DNA of 6,915 bases from Euryarchaeota archaeon UBA251 (GTDB lineage Archaea > Thermoplasmatota > Poseidoniia > Poseidoniales > Thalassarchaeaceae): positions 1 through 6,915 of the forward strand of contig DAFJ01000077.1 of NCBI GenBank assembly GCA_002497905.1, in the 5' to 3' direction. Below the pieces are notes generated by a model. It searched no databases. It saw only the letters and a list, made by a program, of their open reading frames with translations, and had not been told where the DNA came from. Positions within the stretch are counted from its first letter, which is position 1, and the number at the start of each line of letters is the position of its first letter. Positions 1 to 6,172 of the stretch are shown piece after piece. The translations under genes were made by a program, and so were the position numbers.

Positions 1-910
1 CAGAATGATCGCTGTGATCAGAATCCGAATCCATCGTCGGGTCCATCAGCAAGGATGCATTCGCACCGGGTGCGACCCAAGCGAAATGATTCGAATCTTG
101 CATGAGGTCCAACTCTGTAGCATTCTTGCTAGCCATCATCCAGTGCGAACCAGAATCCATTTCGTGCCACATGTAGAGATCATATGCAGCGTCATTCATC
201 GCGATTGAAGTCACGCTGTCATTTGCCATAGAATGCATTACATCGTGCTGCATGAAAGCATTCATTGAGTGGTTCAGAGCATGAACTGAACCCATATCTG
301 ATGAGTAATTCACATCATACATCGTTGTGGTGTTATCAGGGAACACAACGCCCAACTTGTGGACCATGTCTCCGTGACCGGAATGATCGTCGTGACCAGA
401 GTGGTCATCATGATCAGAGTGATCACCGTGGCTAGAATGGTCACTGTTGATGTGATCGTTGTCCACAACGACATTCCAGTCAGCCCAGACGGCCTGTAGT
501 TCCATGTGATCTGACGAGGTGAGGTGTGGCCAATCAAAGCCCATTTGAGTAGTATATTCTGACAACCTTTCGACTGTATCTCGAGCTGGATCAATCGAAA
601 TCGAGAGGATTACGACATTATTCTCAATTCCATTGTCATCCAACTTGGAATCGATGTACGCCATGTTGTTTTCAACTGCGAGACAAACATCTGGGCAGTG
701 AGTATACGTAAACATCACTACAACCACCTTACCCTCGAAATCGGATAAGGAGACGTCATTCCCGTTTTGGTCTGTTAGAGTGAAATCTGCAACACTGACA
801 GGTTCACGATATTCTGTCCCGTTGAAATCAAGGTCAACCACATCTCCTTCACTCGTGCATCCTGCGACACCTAGAGATAGAACAACAAACACTGCCAAAA
901 GACGATTCAT
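1..910 (-). CDS. SCO1/SenC-family copper chaperone lipoprotein with His-hexapeptide insert and Met/His-rich C-terminal extension (3' end outside window)
   Basis: The frame is open from the ATG at 910 to the left edge (303 codons seen, no stop), so the C-terminus is missing. The N-terminus is a lipoprotein signal with lipobox VAGC (Cys18). Residues about 40-150 form an SCO1/SenC thioredoxin-like domain: FEGKVVVVMFTYTHCPDVC carries the CxxxC pair (Cys72, Cys76), then a strand with SISIDP (103-108) and DWPHLT (126-131). SCO proteins bind copper through CxxxC plus a distal His and serve cytochrome oxidase CuA assembly or thiol redox work outside the cell. The likely distal His is His184 (MVHKLGVVF). 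Just before it sits an insert of four tandem hexapeptides (158-181). After the domain, residues 197-303 contain 14 Met and 9 His, which is unlike ordinary SCO proteins, and a second D/S/H tract starts at the edge. The gene lies 48 bases downstream of another SCO gene. No clear Shine-Dalgarno precedes the ATG. The family call is firm; the extension is not recognised. Confidence 0.88.
   Translation of the reverse strand, partial: MNRLLAVFVVLSLGVAGCTSEGDVVDLDFNGTEYREPVSVADFTLTDQNGNDVSLSDFEGKVVVVMFTYTHCPDVCLAVENNMAYIDSKLDDNGIENNVVILSISIDPARDTVERLSEYTTQMGFDWPHLTSSDHMELQAVWADWNVVVDNDHINSDHSSHGDHSDHDDHSGHDDHSGHGDMVHKLGVVFPDNTTTMYDVNYSSDMGSVHALNHSMNAFMQHDVMHSMANDSVTSIAMNDAAYDLYMWHEMDSGSHWMMASKNATELDLMQDSNHFAWVAPGANASLLMDPTMDSDSDHSDHS
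368..439 (-). repeat. Four tandem 18-bp units encoding His/Asp/Ser hexapeptides
   Basis: Within the first SCO gene, residues 158-181 read as four consecutive hexapeptides: HSSHGD, HSDHDD, HSGHDD, HSGHGD. The consensus is H-S-x-H-(G/D)-D, exactly 4 x 18 bases. Eight His and six Asp make it a probable metal-binding loop (copper or zinc is an inference). The DNA units are diverged at third positions, so they are older than a recent slippage. A similar DHSDHS run (residues 298-303) begins at bases 2-19 and leaves the window. Confidence 0.85.
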
Positions 911-958
911 ACCGCAGAAAGACTGCCCATCAAATATCAAATCTACGAACCCTTGGGT

Positions 959-1699
959 TCATTCTGCGAGCAGTGTTTCAACGTCCTTGATGACAAAATC
1001 AGGGTTCCAATCCATATCGCCCCAGAATACACGCTGCTGCATGTCGCGATCTAGGATAACAGTACCAGTCATGTGATCAACCCAGTAACCAGGAAGGGCA
1101 TGTCGCCCAGAAGTACCCGACCCTGCAGTCGCATTCTCCGCCTCACCCTCCTGAGTATCCATGCCGCAGCCATGATGATCGGTTACTTCGTTAGCCGGAG
1201 TATCGGGACAGATATCGAATCCATCTACTACACCATCCGCATCTGAATCATCATCGTAAGTTGTCAGACCTACCCCGAAAGCCTTCCACACCGGCTCCAT
1301 TTCCTCCACGGGACCGGTGAGGTGAGGCCAGGAGAGATTCTGATCCACAACATACTGGGAGAGTGTCGCTGGATCATCGGCCCATGGATCAACTGTAATC
1401 GAAACGACTGCTACATCGTCATGCTCGGCAGAAACCAAACTATGCACATAGGCGATGTTCTGACTTGTAATTGGACAAATGTCTGGGCAACGCGTGTAGA
1501 TAAATCCGACAATGACGACTTTACCTTGCAAATCGCTGCTATTGAAAACAGTCCCATCATGAGAATCAAGAGCGAAAGGAGGTACTTCTCCCTCTTCGAC
1601 TTCGGCCCCATAGAACGGAGATATTGGCTCGTTCCATCCGATACAACCACTGAACATCATGGTTACAGCCATGAGAATGGCGAGTTGCCTCTGAATCAT
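959..1699 (-). CDS. SCO1/SenC-family lipoprotein with TSP type-3 calcium motif inserted in the fold
   Basis: This gene encodes 246 residues. Lipobox FSGC (Cys19) follows a short hydrophobic signal. The SCO domain shows SSDLQGKVVIVGFIYTRC at 54-71, the copper/redox motif CPDIC (Cys71, Cys75), SITVDP (100-105), WPHLTGP (124-130), and the distal histidine in WVDHMTGTVILD (His209). All three SCO ligands are therefore present. Between VWKAFGV (137-143) and the His209 strand is an insert, about residues 149-179, with the pattern D-D-D-x-D-A-D-G-V-x-D-x-x-D-x-C-P, ending HHGC. This is a thrombospondin type-3 calcium-binding motif with its Cys pair (Cys164, Cys178). The frame extends upstream to 1735, but the start at 1699 is chosen because it follows GAGGAG at 6 bases and puts the signal peptide at the N-terminus. 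The start overlaps the upstream stop as TAATG, which implies translational coupling. The probable role is copper delivery or disulfide maintenance outside the membrane; the client is unknown. Confidence 0.92.
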   Translation of the reverse strand: MIQRQLAILMAVTMMFSGCIGWNEPISPFYGAEVEEGEVPPFALDSHDGTVFNSSDLQGKVVIVGFIYTRCPDICPITSQNIAYVHSLVSAEHDDVAVVSITVDPWADDPATLSQYVVDQNLSWPHLTGPVEEMEPVWKAFGVGLTTYDDDSDADGVVDGFDICPDTPANEVTDHHGCGMDTQEGEAENATAGSGTSGRHALPGYWVDHMTGTVILDRDMQQRVFWGDMDWNPDFVIKDVETLLAE

Positions 1700-2328
1700 T
1701 ATGAACTCCTCTTCTGTAGCCTGACGAATAGCCATGCTCCAATTAAACCAACGAAAATAATTGCCAGATATATCTGTAATGGATTATCATCGGAGTCTGC
1801 ATCGCATCCTTGGAATGTATCGCCAATGGGCAACACCTCTACGCCAGGTTCAGTATTGATACACATATCCACATTGTCTGGAATACCATCCTCATCATCA
1901 TCGGCACTATCTCCAAAGGAATAGCCGCCAGGAGGAGTCATGTTCGTGTTAGGATCGTGCGTGTCATTAATCAGTGTCAGATTAAGGGTGAAAGCGAGAT
2001 TACCATCCTCCTCAAGAATCTCAAAAACATACAGGGCTCCGGTGTAGTTTGTGATATTCATTTCAAGCGCACAAATAGCTCCACTTGGAAGGTTACAGGT
2101 GAAATCGTGCTCATCGCTATAATCGCCGTCGTTGTTGAAATCCATCCTAACTGTTCGATTTGATTGATTCACACTGTTGAACTCTACAGTGTCATTCTGA
2201 ACCATTTGAACTGTGTCAGGATCCATCCTCGTGCCACGAACAATCACACTCATCTTGTCTGCTCCATGAGCAGATACAGCCATCGGCGTCGCTACGACGA
2301 GGAAGATGAGAACTAGCGCGAGGCGCAT
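1699..2328 (-). CDS. Secreted cupredoxin-like beta-sandwich protein with TSP3 motif and C-terminal membrane anchor
   Basis: This gene encodes 209 residues. A cleavable signal peptide (1-20) ends AVSA, so the mature protein would begin His21-Gly. Residues about 25-120 are rich in beta strands (MSVIVRG, DTVEFNSV, VRMDFNNDGDY, GALYVFEI, AFTLNLTL) and resemble a cupredoxin-type sandwich. The normal type-1 copper set of His, Cys, His, Met is not seen. Cys78 and Cys86 could form a disulfide. Residues 143-176 are a TSP3 calcium motif (DDDEDGIPDNVDMC, ending GCD). A membrane helix at about 184-202 is followed by RLQKRSS, placing the domain outside and the tail inside. Eight N-x-S/T sequons suggest glycosylation. 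It is a paralogue of the divergent gene at 6173. The in-frame extension to 2409 is rejected because it overlaps the upstream gene and lacks a signal. It starts 7 bases after the propeller gene. The exact function is unknown. Confidence 0.85.
   Translation of the reverse strand: MRLALVLIFLVVATPMAVSAHGADKMSVIVRGTRMDPDTVQMVQNDTVEFNSVNQSNRTVRMDFNNDGDYSDEHDFTCNLPSGAICALEMNITNYTGALYVFEILEEDGNLAFTLNLTLINDTHDPNTNMTPPGGYSFGDSADDDEDGIPDNVDMCINTEPGVEVLPIGDTFQGCDADSDDNPLQIYLAIIFVGLIGAWLFVRLQKRSS
1706..1711 (-). promoter_or_regulatory. Shine-Dalgarno GAGGAG for the TSP3-containing SCO gene
   Basis: GAGGAG on the minus strand lies 6 bases before the ATG at 1699 and inside the 3' end of the upstream gene. 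It decides between the 1699 start and the longer 1735 frame, and it supports coupling through the TAATG overlap. Confidence 0.75.
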
Positions 2329-2335
2329 TGGATAT

Positions 2336-4276
2336 TCACTCCTCAATGGGCGTCCATAGTGGGGGGTAATCGAATCGAGGGTCTTTGTCTTCGTCAAACT
2401 GCACGACATAGACGCCGCTCACCATCTCAGAAATGAAGACGAAGCCTCGAGGATCATATTGCAACCCCCAGTCGAAGGGAATCATACATGATGCCCAACA
2501 ATCAGCCATATCGTAGCCAAGCTCGTTGGTAGGGTCTGCGACCCACTCTGGGCCTGCAGGAAGGTAGTAACCAAGTGTTTCAGTTTCTCCAAGTGTCTCA
2601 ATTCCCTGCCATCCAAGTTCAGGTGCTGGCGTACCATCCTTCCAAACGATTGTGTCCCAGATACCACTATGGTCGGTCAACCAATTACCCGCATGATAGT
2701 GCGTCCAGTAGACATGACCATTGGTCCCAGTATCTCCATTATGGGGGCTGAAAATATAGCCTCCAGGGATGTAGTGATTATCATGAACAGTGCCATCAGG
2801 AAGAATACTCTGACCGGGGAGTTTCCACTTACTAACAAGGAAAGGCATAGCAGGATCTGTTGTGTCGATAGTCCATACAATCCCTGTATGATTGGTATTC
2901 GAACCATACTCTGGTGCGATGATAGTGTAGTGCCGCCAGTTGACACCATAAACAGCATCTTCTGGACCCGTGCCGCATTCTACTGGCCAAAGTGACTGAT
3001 CGACATACTGTGAGACATCCTTGCAGATTAGGTGATCGTAAGGTACTGCATAGTGGATGTTGTCGTTGCCAAGGTTCTGGTCAAGCCACTCATTCGCACT
3101 CATGCCAGCATGGCCACCTCCGTCTGGACCATACCAGCCGTCATCAGCAGTTGGGCAACCAAGCCAGCGGCCAACTTCGTAATCCTGTGGCCATGAAACC
3201 CCCTCTGGATCAGGGACTACCGGTGGATTAGTCACATCGACAATCCGAAGTCCAGCGCCCCAATAAGAGATGTAGAGAAGTTTCTGGCCGGTAATTGGGT
3301 GCTCATGGTACACATTGTCATGATTGAAAATTGACCCGCCGCAGGTAGTCTCTGGCTCAGGAGAATAACCTCCCCAACGAAGAATTTCACGGCTACTATT
3401 CTGTTGCTCATCTGTTTGAGTAGGCAACCATGATTCGAAGCCCATTGGGACATAGAAAATTTGTGTCCCCTTGTAGAATGTCCCTGAATCTCCTTCCGTC
3501 ATCTCAGGGTAAGGATCTGCACCGAACAGGAACAAACTGCATTCTTCGTCAGGATGTGTAGCTCCATCCCAGTCGCAATAGACATGTACATCCTGATTGT
3601 GGAATCCTGCTGGAGGGTTATTCCATTCCGCGACCTTGATTGGTTCATTCTTATCTCCAACATAGATCACATCTAGACGATTAGCGCCTGAGTTCGCATC
3701 GTCATCGTTTGGGATAGGATCTAACTCACTGTTCGTAAGTTCATGATTAACTAGGACCCAGTTGTTATCCGGTGTGACCTTAATGTCAATGATTCGTGCG
3801 ACTTCTGCGTAGTAAGTCGAGAGTAAAGTGATGTTGTTCGGCTTTGAAATATCAAGAATCTCAAACTGGTTGTAAGAGGACACATAGGCGTAGCAGCCAC
3901 CTGTACCATCAGGATACTTCACACAGTCTTCTAGGAAATTTCCCTCAATTGCAATCTCTGAAGAATCGCCAGGTGTTGGGGCGGCGTTCTTGAACGCTGG
4001 ATCACAGGGGCGCCCTGCTGTATTGTCAAGTTCAGCGGGTGGTTTCTCGTTACCGTCACAATTGAGATTGTGGTAATCTATTAGCCGAACATTTGGTGTC
4101 TGGAGGCGATGTGCAAGCAAGTCACCGTGGGAATGATTCGCATCTTCAATCTCAGTCACGGGGTCAATCCAAACATACTCCTCAACATCCTCAACATCAT
4201 CTCCTCCAAAACATCCTGCAAGAGGAGCCAAGGCCATCAAAATACAGAGAAGTAACGCAGTGTCAGCTCTCGCCAT
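2336..4276 (-). CDS. LVIVD-repeat beta-propeller lipoprotein
   Basis: This gene encodes 646 residues. A signal peptide ends in lipobox LAGC (Cys22) and is followed by an acidic linker. The propeller is built from LVIVD-type repeats: YAYVSSYNQFEILDISKP (129-146), LDVIYVGDKNEP (201-212), LLYISYWGAGLRIVDVTNP (333-351), GIVWTIDTTDP (465-475), VYWTHYHAGNW (522-532) and VFISEMVSGVYVVQFD (613-628). LVIVD proteins are surface propellers with no agreed enzymatic role. His residues recur in motifs shared with the neighbouring paralogue: HSHGDLLAHRLQTPNV (48-63), FHNQDVH (225-231), NHD (318-320), IHYAVP (407-412), DNHYIP (499-504), SPHN (510-513), THYHAG (525-530). Twelve Cys occur after the lipobox, including a CxxxC pair at 593/597. 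There is no clear Shine-Dalgarno; a small hairpin precedes the start. The family call is firm; metal binding by the His set is inference. Confidence 0.9.
   Translation of the reverse strand: MARADTALLLCILMALAPLAGCFGGDDVEDVEEYVWIDPVTEIEDANHSHGDLLAHRLQTPNVRLIDYHNLNCDGNEKPPAELDNTAGRPCDPAFKNAAPTPGDSSEIAIEGNFLEDCVKYPDGTGGCYAYVSSYNQFEILDISKPNNITLLSTYYAEVARIIDIKVTPDNNWVLVNHELTNSELDPIPNDDDANSGANRLDVIYVGDKNEPIKVAEWNNPPAGFHNQDVHVYCDWDGATHPDEECSLFLFGADPYPEMTEGDSGTFYKGTQIFYVPMGFESWLPTQTDEQQNSSREILRWGGYSPEPETTCGGSIFNHDNVYHEHPITGQKLLYISYWGAGLRIVDVTNPPVVPDPEGVSWPQDYEVGRWLGCPTADDGWYGPDGGGHAGMSANEWLDQNLGNDNIHYAVPYDHLICKDVSQYVDQSLWPVECGTGPEDAVYGVNWRHYTIIAPEYGSNTNHTGIVWTIDTTDPAMPFLVSKWKLPGQSILPDGTVHDNHYIPGGYIFSPHNGDTGTNGHVYWTHYHAGNWLTDHSGIWDTIVWKDGTPAPELGWQGIETLGETETLGYYLPAGPEWVADPTNELGYDMADCWASCMIPFDWGLQYDPRGFVFISEMVSGVYVVQFDEDKDPRFDYPPLWTPIEE
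2339..2344 (-). promoter_or_regulatory. Shine-Dalgarno GAGGAG for the cupredoxin-like gene, embedded in the upstream stop region
   Basis: GAGGAG on the minus strand encodes the final Glu-Glu of the upstream propeller and sits 10 bases before the ATG at 2328. The double use of these bases supports co-translation of the two genes. Confidence 0.6.
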
Positions 4277-4279
4277 AAT

Positions 4280-4298
4280 GTGCCCGAATAATCGGCAC
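4280..4298 (-). other. Bulged hairpin just upstream of the lipoprotein propeller start codon
   Basis: On the minus strand GTGCCGA, loop TTAT, then TCGGGCAC pairs as GTGCC/GGCAC plus GA/TC with one bulged G. It ends 3 bases before the ATG at 4276, in the 66-base gap between the two propeller genes, where no Shine-Dalgarno is visible. It could tune translation or processing of the message. No T-run follows, so a terminator is unlikely. A stem this short may also be chance. Confidence 0.4.
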
Positions 4299-4342
4299 TT
4301 GTTGAATCGTTCGTCTAATAGTTAAGCTCGATTGGAGGAATC

Positions 4343-6097
4343 TCACGCTGGAGGACCATACGGCTTATCGATGTCAAGTTGAACTATGTAGAGTCCAGAA
4401 GTGATGCAAGATAGGTATGTGTAGCCCTCATGATACTCAGCAGCCCAGAGGAAGGGGACCCAACCGAAGTCGTAGTAGTCGCTGTCGAGAATCACGCCCT
4501 CACCTGCATTGGGAAGGTGGAAGGCGACTGTGGAGTCAGAATATACTTGAGTCCGATTCATCGTTCCATCAAGACCTGCAACCAAGAGAGATTCTACATC
4601 GACGACCCATAGGCCAGCATGATAATGGCTCAGGTAGATACGGGCATCCCATGCGCCTCCATGACTTTGATCGGGACGATTAGGCGTCCCTGTCTGGAAG
4701 ATGTGTAAATCTGCATTGTGTGGTGAGAAGAGGAGCCATTCCTCGCCAGTTGGGATGAAATGATCATCTGCATATGGAATCTCCCAATCGTGGACCAATT
4801 TCGGAATAAATCGAAGATTACCATTGTCGTTAGTATACTCTGTAGTATCGAGAAGGTATGCCATACCGGTTCCAATACTCGTTGAGAGAACTTCTGTTGC
4901 GAGGAAGGTCAGGTGCATCTTTCCTGCTGGATAACCAAGATGACTTGCATCAACCATTTCATCGAAGGGTTCAGCATAGTGGATGTAAGATGATCTTCCA
5001 CCATTCTCGTTACCTGTAGTTCCACTGTCGGGTTGGCCGTCCCCATCGTGATCAGCGAAATCCATCCACTGGCCGACTTCTGGAGCCCGCCAGTTACATC
5101 CAGCTTGAGTGCCCCATGAGAGGCGACATGCTCCGCCGATGAACAGATACTCCGCCATATCCTTGTTTGGATGTGGGACATCGCTCACATCGAATATCCG
5201 AAGCCCCGCCTCCCAGTATGCGCCATAGACATAGGTCCGCCCGTAACGAGGATCCTCGGAGTCATCACCCGGCCAAGTTTGGACCGTCATATCATGGATG
5301 TAGATCCAACCTCCACGGGTGGTCTCCCAGGATACTTCTGCCTCACCGACCTTGACAATGCGAGGAAGATCACCATAACCTGCGAAGTTTAGATGAGCGA
5401 TGGTGATGCCACCACAGGCATCTCCTTGTCCGACATCGCAGTCATCATAATCCGGATTCGCGACGAAGATATACCACTCGCCATCAATCATGTGAGTGTA
5501 GAGATTGTGGGGGCCACTAGGATGATCTGCATCATACCATGAATCAACATATGTCGGGTTTTCCTTATCTGTAACATCGACTAGAGTAACAGTCACTTGC
5601 ACGGGGTCACCCCATTCACCAACATTAGGATCCGCATTCCCACTATCTACCAATTGATTTTGGACAATGATATATTCGCGACCATTGTATTCGAGATACT
5701 TGACATCGAGCACCTGTGTATTGGGGTCTAGATAGACGCCGGTTACCGTTGTATTGCGAGGATCAGTTACATCGACGATGTGCATTTCCTTCCATCCAGC
5801 GATGTAGGCGTAGCGACGACCGTCAGGTGAATCGGCAACCTGTACCTCAGCGTTTCCTGGTTCGGTCAATGGGTTGAATGACAGTGCCTCCACATTGGGA
5901 GTAGAGAGGTTATGCTGGGATCCGTTGCGGTGATCATGTCCCTCGACATCCTGGATCAAGGGATCGAAAAGAGTGACTCCTGAGGAATCATCATCAGAAT
6001 CAGTACCATCAGCAGTAATGGCCATAACTGCGGCACCGAGGCTGACTGTGCCCAGAAGTGCAACGATGATGTACCCTGCAATCATCCGTCCTTCCAT
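4343..6097 (-). CDS. Membrane-anchored LVIVD-repeat beta-propeller protein
   Basis: This gene encodes 584 residues. The N-terminal hydrophobic segment (about 6-27) has no lipobox Cys and probably stays as an anchor, with the rest outside. LVIVD repeats are clear: YAYIAGWKEMHIVDVTDP (96-113), TVTLVDVTDKENPTYVDSW (169-187), YVYGAYWEAGLRIFDVSD (289-306), MAYLLDTTEY (412-421), IYLSHYHAGLWVVDVESL (487-504) and YLSCITSGLYIVQLD (561-575). It is a paralogue of the next gene, sharing HDHRNGSQHNLSTPNV (54-69), PHNLYTH (196-202), IHD (267-269), IHYAEP (372-377), DDHFIP (444-449), SPHN (458-461) and SHYHAG (490-495). It carries DHDGDGQPD (349-357), an EF-hand or dockerin-like calcium loop, and lacks most of the paralogue's Cys. 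The ATG at 6097 is chosen for GGTG 5 bases upstream; an ATG four codons in (6085) is possible. It is the first gene of the presumed operon. Confidence 0.9.
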   Translation of the reverse strand: MEGRMIAGYIIVALLGTVSLGAAVMAITADGTDSDDDSSGVTLFDPLIQDVEGHDHRNGSQHNLSTPNVEALSFNPLTEPGNAEVQVADSPDGRRYAYIAGWKEMHIVDVTDPRNTTVTGVYLDPNTQVLDVKYLEYNGREYIIVQNQLVDSGNADPNVGEWGDPVQVTVTLVDVTDKENPTYVDSWYDADHPSGPHNLYTHMIDGEWYIFVANPDYDDCDVGQGDACGGITIAHLNFAGYGDLPRIVKVGEAEVSWETTRGGWIYIHDMTVQTWPGDDSEDPRYGRTYVYGAYWEAGLRIFDVSDVPHPNKDMAEYLFIGGACRLSWGTQAGCNWRAPEVGQWMDFADHDGDGQPDSGTTGNENGGRSSYIHYAEPFDEMVDASHLGYPAGKMHLTFLATEVLSTSIGTGMAYLLDTTEYTNDNGNLRFIPKLVHDWEIPYADDHFIPTGEEWLLFSPHNADLHIFQTGTPNRPDQSHGGAWDARIYLSHYHAGLWVVDVESLLVAGLDGTMNRTQVYSDSTVAFHLPNAGEGVILDSDYYDFGWVPFLWAAEYHEGYTYLSCITSGLYIVQLDIDKPYGPPA

Positions 6098-6172
6098 CAG
6101 AGCACCCCAGTTCAGCGAATGTCATGCGCACCGGTCCGAAGGTGTTGAAGCCATCGGCCCAATCAGACGCCC
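6098..6172. promoter_or_regulatory. Divergent intergenic region expected to hold two promoters
   Basis: This 75-base gap separates the minus-strand operon from the plus-strand gene at 6173, so promoters for both directions should lie here or just inside the genes. GGTG on the minus strand (6103-6106) is a plausible Shine-Dalgarno for the propeller gene. I see no convincing archaeal TATA box; the stretch is rather GC-rich. A palindrome ACCGGT (6130-6135) and short flanking CACC/GGTG arms are present but weak. The promoter role rests on gene orientation, not on motifs. Confidence 0.4.

Noticed and set aside
365..454. CRISPR-like or regulatory direct repeats
   Set aside because: The 18-base periodicity is fully explained by the in-frame His hexapeptide codons and there are no spacers.
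310..594. 94-codon minus-strand frame inside the first SCO gene
   Set aside because: It is an out-of-phase frame; the SCO frame runs uninterrupted through the region with recognisable CxxxC and His repeats.
1700..1735. Longer N-terminus for the TSP3-containing SCO protein, starting at 1735
   Set aside because: It would put 12 polar residues before the lipoprotein signal and overlap the upstream gene by 37 bases, whereas the 1699 ATG has GAGGAG at 6 bases and a TAATG junction.
1322..1924. 200-codon open frame on the plus strand, and other long frames opposite the operon genes
   Set aside because: These are antisense to well-supported SCO, cupredoxin-like and propeller genes, and the translations show no domain, signal or repeat logic.
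1699..2328. Type-1 (blue) copper site in the beta-sandwich proteins
   Set aside because: The His, then Cys-x-His-x-Met ligand pattern of plastocyanin-like proteins is missing in both paralogues.
2329..2409. Longer N-terminus for the cupredoxin-like protein, starting at 2409
   Set aside because: The extra residues are antiparallel-frame reading of the propeller 3' end, carry no signal, and the 2328 start gives a clean signal peptide.
2336..4276. Identification of the 646-residue propeller as nitrous oxide reductase or selenium-binding protein / methanethiol oxidase
   Set aside because: The length and His content are suggestive, but no NosZ CuA motif or SBP56 signature is seen; the repeats are of LVIVD type. 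Kept only as an analogy.
4314..4326. AT-rich stretch TTAACTATTAGA (minus strand) as a TATA box for the lipoprotein propeller
   Set aside because: It lies about 40-50 bases before the start and is a poor match to an archaeal TATA/BRE; no distance or motif supports it well enough to annotate.
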